Shown: positions 1 through 25,325 of the stretch, one piece after another
Numbering within the stretch: the first letter of the stretch is position 1
How the letters are laid out: the number at the start of each line of letters is the position of its first letter
NCBI RefSeq assembly: GCF_045679555.1
Contig: NC_092115.1
Span: forward strand, 39,627,728 to 39,691,727
Length of the DNA: 64,000 nt
DNA from: Salvelinus alpinus
Lineage: Eukaryota > Chordata > Actinopteri > Salmoniformes > Salmonidae
Direction: 5' to 3'
Notes under the pieces: generated by a model
The model's database searches: none
Seen by the model: the letters and a program-made list of their open reading frames with translations, nothing else
Told to the model about the DNA's origin: nothing
Position numbers and translations under genes: made by a program

Positions 1-282
1 ATTGCAACAGTACTGAATGAACAATGAACACTTTTATTTTAACTTAATATAATACATAAATACACACACAGCTCTGAAGTGACAATGATACTGAAGAGTC
101 TGCTTAGGAGACAAATACTCTCAACTGTTTGAATAAAAATAGAGTTTAAGTTACCTGTGATGAATGTTGAAAACAAAAACTTTAATTTCTATATGCAGGA
201 AATCCTATTTTAATAATGGGCATGGTAAGAATTGACAACCAAAGTGCGAGTCATAATTCCCATGACACATAGCAAAATCTGA

Positions 283-630
283 AAAGCGGTTCCTTCATTT
301 ATTCCATAGGATATTTTTAGATTCACTTAAAATAAGGTCTGTGTTTCGTGTAGGCTTACATCACCGTGCCAATTTTATAACTGTGTAGATATCCATAGGA
401 CAAGGTAACTCTGATCAATATTGGCTAAATATAAGCGAAGATAAAAAAAAATTGTAGAGTGGATTTATGAAAATATGTTGACAAACGTTACCTTATCCTA
501 GTGAGATTTACACGGGTATCAAAACGTCGAGGCGGTTTAAACCTGCACGAAACACAGACCTTATTTGAAGTAGATCAAGACATTCTCTATGGAAGACATG
601 AACGGTAAAATAACGAAGGAACCCCTTTCA
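283..630. mobile_element. Palindromic MITE-like element, copy 1
   Basis: The left part (from GGTTCCTTCATTTATTCC near 289) and the right part (GAAGGAACCCC near 615) are diverged inverted repeats. A second inverted pair lies inside them: AAGGTCTGTGTTTCGTG near 333-349 and CACGAAACACAGACCTT near 545-561. A related element with the same internal motif lies at 8243-8560. There is no coding capacity. The class is unknown and the ends are approximate. Confidence 0.5.
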
Positions 631-799
631 AATTCAGCCGCAAGTTATTACAGGAATTATAACGCGTCGACTATTTCTCTCTAAACCATATACCTTTGAC
701 TAATCCGGAAACTATCACCTCGAAAACAAAACGTTTATTCTGTTCCATATTTTATCTAACGGGTGGCATCCATGAGTCTAAATATTCCTGTTACATTGC

Positions 800-1401
800 A
801 CAACCTTCAATGTTGTCATAATTATGTAAAGTTCTGGCAAATTAGTTCGCAAAGAGCCAGGCGGCCCAAACTGTTGCATATACCCTGACTCTGCGTGCAA
901 TGAACGCAAGAGAAATGACACAATTTCACCTGGTTAATATTGCCTGCTAACCTGGATTTCTTTTTGCTAAATATGCAGGTTTAAAAAATATATACTTGTG
1001 TATTGATTTTAAGAAAGGCATTGATGTTTATGGTTAAGTACACATTGGAGCAATGACAGTCATTGATTGATTGTTTTTTATAAGATAAGTTTAATGCTAG
1101 CTAGCAACTTACCTTAGCTTACTGCATTCGCTAACAGGCAGGCTCCTCGTGGAGTGCAATGTAATCAATGCAAGATTGGATCCCCCGAGCTGACAAGGTT
1201 AAAAATCTGTCGTTCTGCCTCGTTCCTAGGCCGTCATTGAAAATAAGAATGTGTTCTTAACTGACTTGCCTAGTTAAATAAAGATTAAATAAAAAGGTGT
1301 AAAAAATAAAATTAAAATATATATTTTTTTAAATCGGCAAATCGGCGCCCAAAAATACCGATTTCCGATTGTTATGAAAACTTGAAATCGGTCGACCTCT
1401 A
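800..1401. repeat. Dispersed salmonid composite repeat with embedded HpaI SINE tail
   Basis: The end near 1385-1401 (TCGGTCGACCTCTA) and the run of short ATCGG/CGATT motifs before it are familiar as the terminus of a high-copy non-autonomous salmonid repeat. Bases 1182-1285 carry the 3' half of an HpaI SINE (GAGCTGACAAGG...TAACTGACTTGCCTAGTT). No gene is seen from position 1 to 1621. The left boundary and the class are uncertain. Confidence 0.45.
1182..1290 (+). mobile_element. 5'-truncated HpaI-type SINE
   Basis: It has the HpaI 3' region: GAGCTGACAAGG, AATCTGTCGTTCTGCC, GGCCGTCATTGAAAATAAG and TTAACTGACTTGCCTAGTTAAATAAAG. The tRNA-like head with the pol III boxes is missing. It sits inside a larger composite repeat. 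HpaI SINEs are restricted to salmonids, which supports the organism call. Confidence 0.75.
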
Positions 1402-1621
1402 ATTAGAACATCATTTTTCAATGCTCCCCAACCCTGTCATGAATGTACCTCACTGACAAGCACCAATGCACCAGCTAGAGCCCCACACCAAATGTAAATA
1501 CTAACATTCTGCTTCAATTCAACTGTTCAATTTAGAATCATTGTAATTCTTTGGTTCTACTCAACATACCCAGGGTTCATTCATTTGTAGTCCCACAGAC
1601 AGTTCTTGGCGGTACCATATA

Positions 1622-3217
1622 CAGTTGAAGTCGGAAGTTTACATACACTTAGGTTGGAGTCATTAAAACTCGTTTTTCAACCACTCCACAAAATTATTGT
1701 TAACAAACTATAGTTTTGGCAAGTCGGTTAGGACATCTACTTTGTGCATGACACAAGTCATTTTTCCAACAATTGTTTACAGACAGATTATTTCACTTAT
1801 AATTCACTGTATCACAATTCCAGTGGGTCAGAAGTTTACATACACTATGTTGACTGTGCCTTTAAACAGCTTGGAAAATTCCAGAAAATTATGTCATGGC
1901 TTTAGAAGCTTCTGATAGGCTAATTGACATCATTTGAGTCAATTGGAGGTGTACCTGTGGATGTATTTCAAGGCCTACCTTCAAACTCAGTGCCTCTTTG
2001 CTTGACATCATGGGAAAATCAAAAGAAATCAGCCAAGACCTCAGAAATAAAACTGTAGACCTTCACAAGTCTAGTTCATCTTTGGGAGCAATTTGCAAAT
2101 GCCTGAAGGTACCACGTTCATCTGTACAAACAATAGTATGCAAGTATAAACACCATGGGACCATGCAGCCATCATACCGTTCAGGAAGGAGGCACGTTCT
2201 GTCTCCTAGAGATGAACGTACTTTGGTGCGAAAAGGGCAAATCAGTCCCAGAACAACAGCAAAAGGACCTTGTGAAGATGCTGGAGGAAACGGGTACAAA
2301 AGTGTCTATATCAACAGTAAAATGAGTCCTATATCGACATAACCTGAAAGTCTGCTCAGCAAGGAAGAAGCCACTGCTCCAAAACCGCCATAGAAAAGCC
2401 AGACTACAGGTTTGTAACTGCACATTGGGACAAAGATTGTACTTTTAGGAGAAATGTCCTCTGGTCTGATGAAAGAAAAATAGAACTGTTTGGCCATAAT
2501 GATCATCGTTATGTTTGGAGGAAAAAGGGGGAGGCTTGCAAGCTGAAGAACACCATCCCAAACGTGAAGCACGGGTGTGGCAGCATCATGTTGTGGGGGT
2601 GCTTTGCTGCAGGAGGGACTGGTGCACTTCACAAAATAGATGGCATCATGAGGTAGGAAAATTATGTGGATATATTGAAGCAACATCTCAAGACATCAGT
2701 CAGGAAGTTAAAGCTTGGTCGCAAATGGGTCTTCCAAATGGACAATAACCCCAAGCATACTTCCAAAGTTGTGGCAAAATGGCTTGACTTCAATCCTATA
2801 GAAAATGTGTAGGCAGAACTGAAAAAGCGTGTGTGAGCATGGAGGCCTACAAACCTGACTCAGTTACACCAGCTCTGTCAGGAGGAATGGGCCAAAATTC
2901 ACCCAACTTATTGTGGGAAGCTTGTGGAAGGCTACCCGAAACGTTTGACCCAAGTTAAACAATTTAAAGGCAATGCTACCAAATACTAATTGAGTGTATG
3001 TAAAGTTCTGACCCACTGGGAATGTGGTGAAAGAAATAAAAGCAGAAATAAATCATTCTCACAACTATTATTCTGACATTTCACATTCTTAAAATAAAGT
3101 GGTGATCCTAACTGACCTAAAACAGGGAATTTTTACTAGGATTAAATGTCAGGAATTGTGAAAAACTGAGTTTAAATCTATTTGGCTAAGATGTATGTAA
3201 ACTTCCGACTTCAACTG
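1622..3217 (+). mobile_element. Native Sleeping Beauty-type Tc1 transposon (decayed)
   Basis: The ends are CAGTTGAAGTCGGAAG at 1622 and its complement ending at 3217, flanked by TA (1620-1621 and 3218-3219). Inner direct-repeat copies lie at about 1814-1846 and 2990-3027 (CAGTGGGTCAGAAG and its complement), giving the IR/DR arrangement. The length of 1596 bp is normal for the family. The transposase reading starts at 2010 ([20 protein letters not shown]), with the paired-like DNA-binding region and the GRR...SPRDERTLVRK segment. Catalytic-domain pieces (WSDE..IELFGHNDHRYVW, GCFAAGGTGALHKIDGIM) follow in other frames, so it is not functional. It is very close in wording to the salmonid elements from which Sleeping Beauty was derived. 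Confidence 0.93.
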
Positions 3218-3737
3218 TATGTAGGCTACATATACAGTACCAGTCAAAAGTTTGGACACACCTACTCATTCAAGGGTTTTTCTTTATTTCTACTATTTTC
3301 TACATTGTAAAATAATAGTGAAGACATCAAAACTATGAAATAACACATATGGAATCCATGTGGTAACCAAAAAAGTGTTAAACATATCAAAATATATTTT
3401 AGATTCTTCAAAGTAGATGACAGCTTTGCACACTCTTGGCATTCTCTCAACCAGCTTCATGAGGTAGTCACCTGTAATGCATTTCAACTAACAGTTGTGC
3501 CTTGTTAAAAGTTAATTTGTGGAATTTCTTTCCTTAATGCGTTTGAGCCAATCAGTTGTGTTGTGACAAGGTAGGGTTGGTATACAGAAGATAGCCCAGT
3601 TTGGTAAAAGATCCAAGTCCATATTATGGCAAGAACAGCTCAAATAAGCAAAGAGAAATGACAGTCCATCATTACTTTAAGACAAAGGTCACTCAATACG
3701 GAAAATTTCAAGAACTTTGAAAGTTTCTTCAAGTGAT

Positions 3738-4031
3738 TTTACATTTACATTTTAGTCATTTAGCAGACGCTCTTATCCAGAGCGACTTACAGTAGAGTGC
3801 ATACATTTTATTACATTATTTTTTTTACATACTGAGACAAGGATATCCCTACCGGCCAAACCCTCCCTACCGGCCAAACCCTCCCTAACCCGGACGACGC
3901 TATGCCAATTGTGCGTCGCCCCACGGATCTCCCGGTTGCGGCCGGCTGCGACAGAGCCTGGGCGCGAACCCAGAGACTCTGGTGGCGCAGCTAGCACTGC
4001 GATGCAGTGCCCTAGACCACTGCGCCACCCG
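3738..4031 (-). mobile_element. tRNA-derived SINE, full length, with 8-bp target duplication
   Basis: Read on the minus strand it starts with a tRNA-like head (GGGTGGCGCAGTGGTCTAGG, GGGTTCGCGCCC) and ends in TCGCTCTGGATAAGAGCG then TCATTTAGC-type tail sequence. CAAGTGAT flanks both sides (3730-3737 and 4032-4039), and the host transposon reads on across the insertion. A short unit (CCTCCCTACCGGCCAAAC) is tandemly doubled in the body. Confidence 0.88.
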
Positions 4032-4561
4032 CAAGTGATGTTGCAAAAACCATCAAGCGCTATGATGAAACTCTCAGGCTGCGTGAATCAGGCCTTCATG
4101 GTGGAATTGCTGGAAAGAAACCACCACTAAAGGACATGAATAAGAAGAAGAGTCTTGCTTGGACCAAGAAACATGAGCAATGGACATTCGACTGGTGGAA
4201 ATCTGTCCTTTGGTATGAAGAGTACAAATTTGCGATTTTTTTTGTTCCAACCGTTGTCTTTGTGACGCAGAGTAGGTGAATGGATGATCTCTGCATGTGT
4301 GGTTCTCACTGTGAAGCATGGAGGAGGACGTGTGATGGTGTCGGGGTGCTTTGCTGGTGACACTGTCAGTGATTTATTTAGAATTCAAGGCACTCTTAAC
4401 CAGCATGGCTACCAGAGCCTTCTGCAGCGATACGCCATCCCATCTGGTTTGCGCTTAGTGGGACTATCATTTGTTTTTCAACAGGACAATTACCCAACAC
4501 ACCTGCAGGCTGTGTAAGGGCTATTTGACCAAGAAGGAGAGTGATGAGTGCTACATCAGAT

Positions 4562-4887
4562 TTACATTTACATTTTAGTCATTTAGCAGACGCTCTTATC
4601 CAGAGCGACTTACAGTAGAGTGCATACATTTTATTACAATTTTTTTTTTTTTTTTACATACTGAGACAAGGATATCCCTATCGGCCAAACCCTCCCTACC
4701 GGCCAAACCCTCCCTAACCCGGACGACGCTATGCCAATTGTGCGTCGCCCCACGGATCTCCCGGTTGCGGCCGGCTGCGACAGAGCCTGGGCGCGAACCC
4801 AGTCCAGCCTGGGCGCGAACCCAGAGACTCTGGTGGCGCAGCTAGCACTGCGATGCAGTGCCCTAGACCACTGCGCCACCCGGATAC
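4562..4887 (-). mobile_element. tRNA-derived SINE with internal tandem duplication
   Basis: This is the same family and orientation as the SINE at 3738-4031. The flanks share TCAGAT (4556-4561 and 4888-4893). Around 4787-4830 the unit CCTGGGCGCGAACCCAG occurs twice in a row, duplicating the B-box side of the tRNA-like head. It sits in the same Tc1 copy as the other SINE. Confidence 0.85.
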
Positions 4888-5260
4888 TCAGATGACCTCC
4901 ACAATCACCCGACCTCAACCCAATTGAGATGGTTTGGGATGAGTTGGACCGCAGAGTGAAGGAAAAGCAGCCAACAAGTGCTCAGCATATGTTGGAACTC
5001 CTTAAAGACTGTTGGAAAAGCATTCCTCATGAAGCTGATTGAGAGAATGCCAAGAGTGTGCAAAGCTGTCATCAAGGCAAAGGGTGGCGACTTTGAAGAA
5101 TCTAAAATATATTTTGATTTGTTTAACACTTATTTGGTTACTACATGATTCCATATGTGTTATTTCGTAGTTTTGATGTCTTCACTATTATTCTACAATG
5201 TATAAAATAGTAAAAATAAAGAAGAACCCTTGAATGAGTAGGTGTCCAAACTTTTGACTG

Positions 5261-8190
5261 TATCTTGTGCAGGTATGTACTCACCAATTTTCACCAAGGG
5301 ACCAATTTTATGATTCAGTTATTTATCTGTTAAATATAAGAAGATATAAACCGGTATGACATGCCACACTACTTGGTGCTGATCATTGTCTGCCAGTAGG
5401 TTAATAAGAAACTCACAGAATGGTTATACACACACAGACATAGGCACATGTTCTGACAGTGTTTGGTGCTGCCCTTTGTAGGCTTTTAAAATGCAATGAG
5501 AAACCTCAGTCCCACACCCCCTTCCCTTGTTAATGCCACTTAGAGACAAGAAGAAAATAAATGATCTTTTAATTTATATACACATTTATAAATAAATATT
5601 TTAAATAAGAATGTATATAGATAAATGTGTGTGTGTGTATATATATATTTAGAGAGCAAGAGGGTGTGAGATGGAGAGAGGGAGATGAGCGGAGAGAAAG
5701 GGAGAGAAAGAAAAAAGGATAATGGACTCCGAGTGATCTCAAAAAAAGCACTCTTAGAAAATTATTTTTTTCCTGGACTGTTTTCCTCTCACTGGTTTCC
5801 AAGGCAACACCCACCCCCATTGCAACCCAATGGGGTTATGTACTGTATGTCATGTGACCAATGGGGAGGAGGCAGAACACTCTTTGCCTAGTGGATACTC
5901 CCGGGGTAGGCAGTCCAATCACACAAAGGCAAAGGAGGAGACACGTTCTTGGGCCAGTATCTGAACTGTACAGACTATGGCCCAACATTGTCAATGACCC
6001 AATATTGACGGAAACGTTGGACCCTTGCCTCAGGAGACCGCTGAAATAAGTATTGAGGAGAAGAGTTTCTCTGTGAGAGTACCTAACCAGTAACAGCCAG
6101 CCAATAGGAATAGGCTCCCCTTCACTCATAGCTTTTCTTTGGGTTACAATTAAGTTCGTATGTGTCATAAGCTTTCTTTGCTGGTTGGATCAACTGTATT
6201 ATTTTTGTACATTGATGTTCCTGTGTCCTCCACTCACTATATGTCAAAGATATTTCCTATCCACTGTCCCACTGGGTGGGCACAAGTCTAATGATGGACT
6301 GAGCTACCAGCTACCCCTGAGTTAGGCATTGATGTTAATTAGGTTTAGGATTCAGACAGAGCATCACTTACCCCTTTGAAGAGTATGGACGGACAGCATA
6401 TCCTGATTCTAATTCAGTCCTTATTGAACTGTAATGTTCCGGAACAGAATATTGAGAATAAGGTTCTAAGAACTCACTCCAGAAAGGGTTCAGAGTGACT
6501 CAGGGAGCTAGCTGAGTTCAGTCTGGGTCCTCTCACCAGTGTCTTCTACTAGCCTTGTATTCTTCTCACCTTGCACCTAAGACAAGACCCATAACCTTGA
6601 TCATTGTGTACGTAAGCTCTATTTTTGTGAATGGTACTCAGTGTCAAATATATTTTCTCTTTATTCTCAATATTATAACACAATCTGAATTTTAAAAGAC
6701 AGAATCAAGAAAATAAAAATTGAATTTTAAAAATATTTTGTTCTTGTGATTTAATGTTACCTTGGTTGTGATTTTTATTTCTCTGTTGATCTTTGATCAT
6801 TTTATTTTTTATGTCATAACTGACTTTACAAGACAAAAAAGTGATCTATTTTTTTAAGAACCTAGGGAAATTCAAAAAAATCTATAACATTTCTGTCTTC
6901 CCCCCCAAAATGTACAAGAGGTATTTTGTTAGTTAAAGAGTAAACGAGTCAATCAGCTCGATATATATTGTACATTGGGTTACATTACATGTGCGTTAAA
7001 GAATGTAATAAAAGTATTTCTTTTGAATCAGTGAAGTCTGTCTTTTAAAAATGTAAATTCCCTCATCACAAACCTGGTTTATTCACATTTTAAAAATAAT
7101 ACCACTTACATCATGTAATGAAGTGGTAATAGTACGGCAACAAGTTCACAATGGAAACATTATTTGCCTAGATGTTCCTTAATTTCAGTATAATCATATT
7201 CTTGTTTTCAGGGTAATACACAATATACTTGTATGTGCTATAGTATAGAGGGGGTAACAAAAATAATATCTGAAATGACTAGATAGGTGTGAATATTATC
7301 GTGATGGCTCCCCCTAGCCTTACAACAAGCTAAGTGGAGCGTCTGCCATATTGCTCTCACTGATCCTGATCTGTGAACACTGAAGTTGTAAGAACTGAAA
7401 GGGCTAGGGACCAAAATGGGCCTATGTATAACACATTAGCCTGGTCCCATTCTGAAATAGGGCCCTGGATCATTCAGGATGTCATTGTAAAATGTTCAGA
7501 TACAAATATATTGCACTGAACAGACATGATTGCCTGCATGTAGAAAATGTATTGGCCAACTGACATCAGCAACATTTTTTTTATATATAATATGCAGCAG
7601 TGTGAATATTGCAGCCCTCTGAATAAGGCACAAATGTTGCCAAAAACATTCACCCCTTGACACTGGGAAAGGAAAGTGAGCAGACTGAGATGCATCCATT
7701 GTCCCTAAGTAGAGCTGTCACATCTACGGCCCACAGCTAGTCCCTTCACCAATATCTCCTTTCCTTTACCTGTACGGGAGATTGGGTGAAGGTGAAAGAA
7801 GATTCCAAGTGGCATCCACCTTTTATTGTAGCAACCGCCTGTCCTCTCACAGATCAGCAGATAAAGAAGATAGCTAACACCTAACTCCTCGTGACATCAG
7901 TCTGGAATGGGTCTTTGATGTTGTTGGCACAAGGCCTAGATTAATTAAAGTGCTTTTACTGGTTGTCTCTCTGTCTTTCTCACTCAAAAACCCACACGCA
8001 AAACCATACACATCCCCCTACAATTACAACGGTTAGATTTTCAAACGCAAACAATGAGGTCTCAAACCCCGAGAAAAAAAAACATTTGAGACAACCAATC
8101 AAACCCGTCGCACAATTTCTAAACTAATATTGCATTAACACAGATTAGGCCTAGTCCTGGACTAAAAATAAAATTTCGGTAGATATTTTC
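5261..8190. other. No gene or repeat recognised
   Basis: This 2.9-kb AT-rich stretch has only short ORFs with no recognisable product. A small TA/TG microsatellite lies at about 5620-5652. I see no splice-framed coding segment and no transposon terminus. It may hold regulatory sequence upstream of sh3gl1. Confidence 0.4.
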
Positions 8191-8242
8191 CATTGTCATT
8201 TTCCATTGAGTGAATGCTCATAACACCTATAAACACATAAAC

Positions 8243-8560
8243 CATGGTTCCAATGGTTTTTCCGACATTCATTTTTCACATCGTGAATATTACAAAAAAG
8301 TTTACCTTAACGTGACATTTTTGATAGTCATGTAATTCTCTCTTGGTCAAGGTGAGTTTTATCAACATATTCGCCTCAATTTACTTGCAAAAATGTGCAA
8401 TGCTAATTATTGCTAAAAGTTACCTTGTCCAGAGAGATTTGCGAAGTTAAAACATCACACCAGGGTAAACCTACATGAAACACAGACCTTATATGAAGTG
8501 GCTGTGCAAAATCACAGATGGAAAAATGAATGGTGAAAAAACGATTGGAACCATTTCCGG
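8243..8560. mobile_element. Palindromic MITE-like element, copy 2
   Basis: The left arm begins CCATGGTTCCAATGG with ACATTCATTTTTC. The right arm contains GAAAAATGAATGGTG and GATTGGAACCATTTCC. Arms of about 45 bp match at roughly 85 percent by eye. The internal motif ACATGAAACACAGACCTTAT matches the element at 283-630. No coding capacity; boundaries approximate. Confidence 0.5.
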
Positions 8561-8969
8561 GTTCTTTGACTCATACTGTGCATGCTCTACAAATTCAGAA
8601 CTAGGTTTAGCATAAACCGTGTCTGGAAAACTAGTTAGATGTGTTCAAAAACAGAAGTGCTGTCATCATTGTGCCATGTAGTGGCACTGGGTTTACACCA
8701 TTCCAACACAGAAACGTTTATTTGTAACATACTTAATTAAAAACATTTTGGAAGGAAAACTATTTAACTCATATTGTAAGTAACTATAGGTCATATTTCA
8801 TATACATCTGGGAACAATGGACAGTTACTTTAATCCCCTTGGGCAATAGTGGGAGTTGCAAAATCGTCATCTAGCCACAGATTTTACTACTCCTTACAGG
8901 AAGTATGGTTGCCAGGCAAGTTCCACTCACCAAGGCATAAGGTAAACCAGCTGGAAGACGTGTATGGTC

Positions 8970-9074
8970 AAAGCAGCAGAGAAACTTCAGCGAGCTATTC
9001 CTAAAATCTAACTTTCGGCATTTATTTTGAAGCAGCTTGCACGTAAAGAAATAAACTAATATCCTGCTGCAAAA
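8970..9074 (+). promoter_or_regulatory. sh3gl1: Likely 5'UTR and start context of sh3gl1
   Basis: The sequence directly upstream of the ATG at 9075 has no ATG in frame that would extend the protein. The start gives the canonical endophilin N-terminus. No TATA box or initiator was identified, so the transcription start is unknown. The extent of the 5'UTR is an inference. Confidence 0.3.
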
Positions 9075-22347
<13,273 letters not shown>

Positions 22348-24790
22348 CGCTCAGAGAGGAGAAGAGCATGAGAGGGAGGGAGATGGGAGACGAGGGGGCA
22401 TCTCAATTGTCTGAAGTGGGTCACTGGTCTAAATAAAAGGAGATCTCGGCATGAGGAAAGTAGCTGAGGAGAGAGGTCACTTTAGATTGAGATTCACCCA
22501 ATGATGGATGGACAGAAAAAAGTGAGGGAGACAGGATATGGATGCTGACGGAGGGAAAAGTTAGTACAACATTGGGGTTGGGTGTATCTTTGTTTTCATT
22601 CTCTATGCACCTGTGCACTTTCTACTCTTCACCTCCCTTACCGGGAGATCTGAAGAAGGGGTTCCTAGAGGAGATGTTTGTGTTATTATGCGTGACCTGT
22701 ACCTATGAACACTACCAGGCTATGCTGTAAGCAGACCTAGGGGGAAAAACTGCAGCAAAATTGCCTTGCGATTGTTGCCTTTAATCACTCATTTACTTTA
22801 CGTTGTCCTCATTTCTAGGCAGAAGTGTTTAAATATGTGTTACTCTTCCACGAGTGGGAATTAAAAGGCTGTTTCATTTTAATGCACACACGCCCTCTTC
22901 TTTTATAGACAAACACAAGAGGTGGAGCGTGAGATGGATCTCTGTTTTAGCACTTACATGCTGCCCTCTGCTGGTCTACGTGTGTTATACCGTCAGGAGT
23001 AGGATGAAGTTGCAATAGATACTGATCCGTTTTGCGTGTTACCCCCCTAATGGTTTATTTCATGGTCCTTTTTTCAAACTCATAATCTATTCCATACTTG
23101 TCAAATGTGATTTCTGCTTGTATGTGGAATAACTAGCCTGTTTCTACTGAAGCCAACGTGGCCATTGTCTTGGTATGGCAACAATATGGGGTTGGGCACC
23201 GAGGCTAGTGAATAACTGTAGTGAATGGTCCTTTTCTGTTGGCGTACACACAGCTCTGCTGGTCAGAGTTGTACTACGTCTCTGAACACTATCTCTGTTT
23301 AGTACTGTTACTGCTGCTAGGCTGCCTTTCATAGACTCTGTCTGCAATACCCCTTTGCCTTCCTCTCCTCTATCTCTGCCTTTACACTAACTTTTACATG
23401 GTCTAATTATCAAAAAAGGGGACATTTTGCATTTCTCACAAAGTCCTTAGTTCTGAATGTGTTTTTGTGTTCTAAAACCGATTTGTAGTAATCTGCACCC
23501 TCTGACAATAACCCTAGTCTCTGTGCCTGAGGGCTGAAACCAAAGTAACATACTTTTTTGGGGGAGAGTGGAGATGGATACCACAGTGGCCTATAATTGA
23601 CTTGCTACAGTCAGTCTGTGTACAGTCAGTAAGGTATATGTCTGTCAGTATGCATCGCTTGTTGACACGGCTGGCAGTGTCTTGGAGAATGTATTCAGGT
23701 TTTCTAGAGTATTTACGTGTCACCCCCAGTGTGTGTGGGAGAGAAAGAGTGGACAGAGTACTGGATATGACCAAACACTCGTGTTTTTCTGGGTGTTACA
23801 AACTGTTCTAGTTTCAGTTCTACCTTTAACCCAGAGCCTCAGAACTGTAAATATATGAACTCTACACACAGACAATAACTGGTTCTCCTTGTTATCTCGT
23901 TGTTTCACTCCTTCATGGCATCCGTGGAACTGGAGCATAATCTTTTATATAGAAATAGCACAGTTTATCCCCTACCCCCACTCTCTGGCTCTCTGCCCCC
24001 ATCCCCTGCCCCCATTCCTATGCCCCCTTGCCTCCCCTCCTACCCCTCTCTCACACCTGCCCCTGGTCCCTCCCTATTGTCATCCCTAACCCCCCCCCCT
24101 CCCTTCACTCATCTCCTAATCCTCCCCCTTGAGCCCTGCCTCTCTCCCATCACTACAGAACTCTCCCTCTCTCTCCACTCCTTCCCTAGAACATGCAGCT
24201 TCACTACCAAAATAAACCGAATGTGCATTTTGGCATGTTCCTGTTAACTTAATGTGTACATGTTTCTCTTGTCTATTATATAACAGGGTTCAGACCACCT
24301 TTGTCAGTTTTTGTGGACATGTGTCGTTGTCAACAACTATTCTAATGCCATTGGTGACTAATTATATGTGTATGTTTTTCACACTACATTTAGAGCTGGG
24401 GTAGATCTACCAACCCCCCCCCCACTGGAGTACCATATTATTTAGATATTATGAAAATAAGTATTATCTTAACATTATTTTAATATACAGAATCATATTG
24501 GAAGGTGTCCAGTGTAAATTGCTAGTAGCCTGCATGTGTGTCTATAGGTAATGCCTTGGTTTAGCGATTTAATGCCTCATTTTGAGGCTCTTTTTTTGTT
24601 GTAACTGTGACACTCCAGCGATCGAGGCTTGAACCAATTCAGGATTATCTTTTTATATGGATTATCTCTATATTATCTTTGTATTGTCATAATCTCCTGT
24701 GTATTGTATATTTTTTGTGATGATGTAAAGGGGAAAGGAGGCTGTCCTTTCAATTGTTAAATAAATATAAAGTGAAGTGGCCCTCTGTGT
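22348..24790 (+). other. sh3gl1: Probable 3'UTR of sh3gl1 with three candidate poly(A) signals
   Basis: No coding exon is visible between the sh3gl1 stop and the next gene. AATAAA occurs at 22432-22437, 24211-24216 and 24760-24765. The last lies about 560 bp before the stap2 start codon, so a full-length 3'UTR would be about 2.4 kb. The stretch 23960-24190 is strongly C-rich and pyrimidine-biased. ORFs here are short and unlike known proteins. Which signal is used cannot be told from sequence. Confidence 0.5.
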
Positions 24791-25325
24791 GCTGGTTGTG
24801 TCTTCAGGTCTACAATGCATGATTGGATGAATTGTTTTCTTTCGGGGGGATGCACATTATGCATATCATTTACATATGAATTACACTATTTTCAGAAGTC
24901 TTTCATTAATACAGTGTAGTTTAAATATTATACACAATGTTGAATGAAATTATGACGGTAACGGTAGCCTAAATTCATAGAATAATTTAATCAGTGGTTT
25001 CAAAAACAATTTGATTGTCAAAAAATGTATTGATCAGTCAGGCTCTGGAATAAGTGTCCAAGCAGGTGGTGGTCGACTTTTCAAGCAATATATTTGAGAT
25101 GTCACAACCAATCTCTCACCCTACTGAAGAAGCCTAATCAAAGCAAACTTCACAATAAACCACACAATGACATATCCTATACTGACTGACACATAAGGAC
25201 GCGCACGACAGCCAGCTGTTGGCGGATATCCATGGTGATATCTCTTCGGAGGAAGGCGTGTCATCTCTCCCAATTACTAAGCGCCCCTTTGTCCTCTGTC
25301 TATGCCCAGCCAGCCAGCGATACTC

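Larger units (their letters stand above)
3235..5260 (+). mobile_element. Tc1-like transposon (family B) enlarged by two SINEs
   Basis: The left terminus is CAGTACCAGTCAAAAGTTTG at 3235 after TA, and the right terminus ...CCAAACTTTTGACTG ends at 5260 before TA. Internal transposase pieces are recognisable but broken: LERNHH, then [34 protein letters not shown] and DELDRRVKEKQPTS. Two SINEs (3738-4031 and about 4562-4887) lengthen it from about 1.4 to 2.03 kb. It starts only 18 bp after the end of the Sleeping Beauty-type element. Confidence 0.88.

Noticed and set aside
4877-5129. Short ORFs suggesting a small gene
   Set aside because: They are antisense to the 3' part of the family B transposase and the SINE tail.
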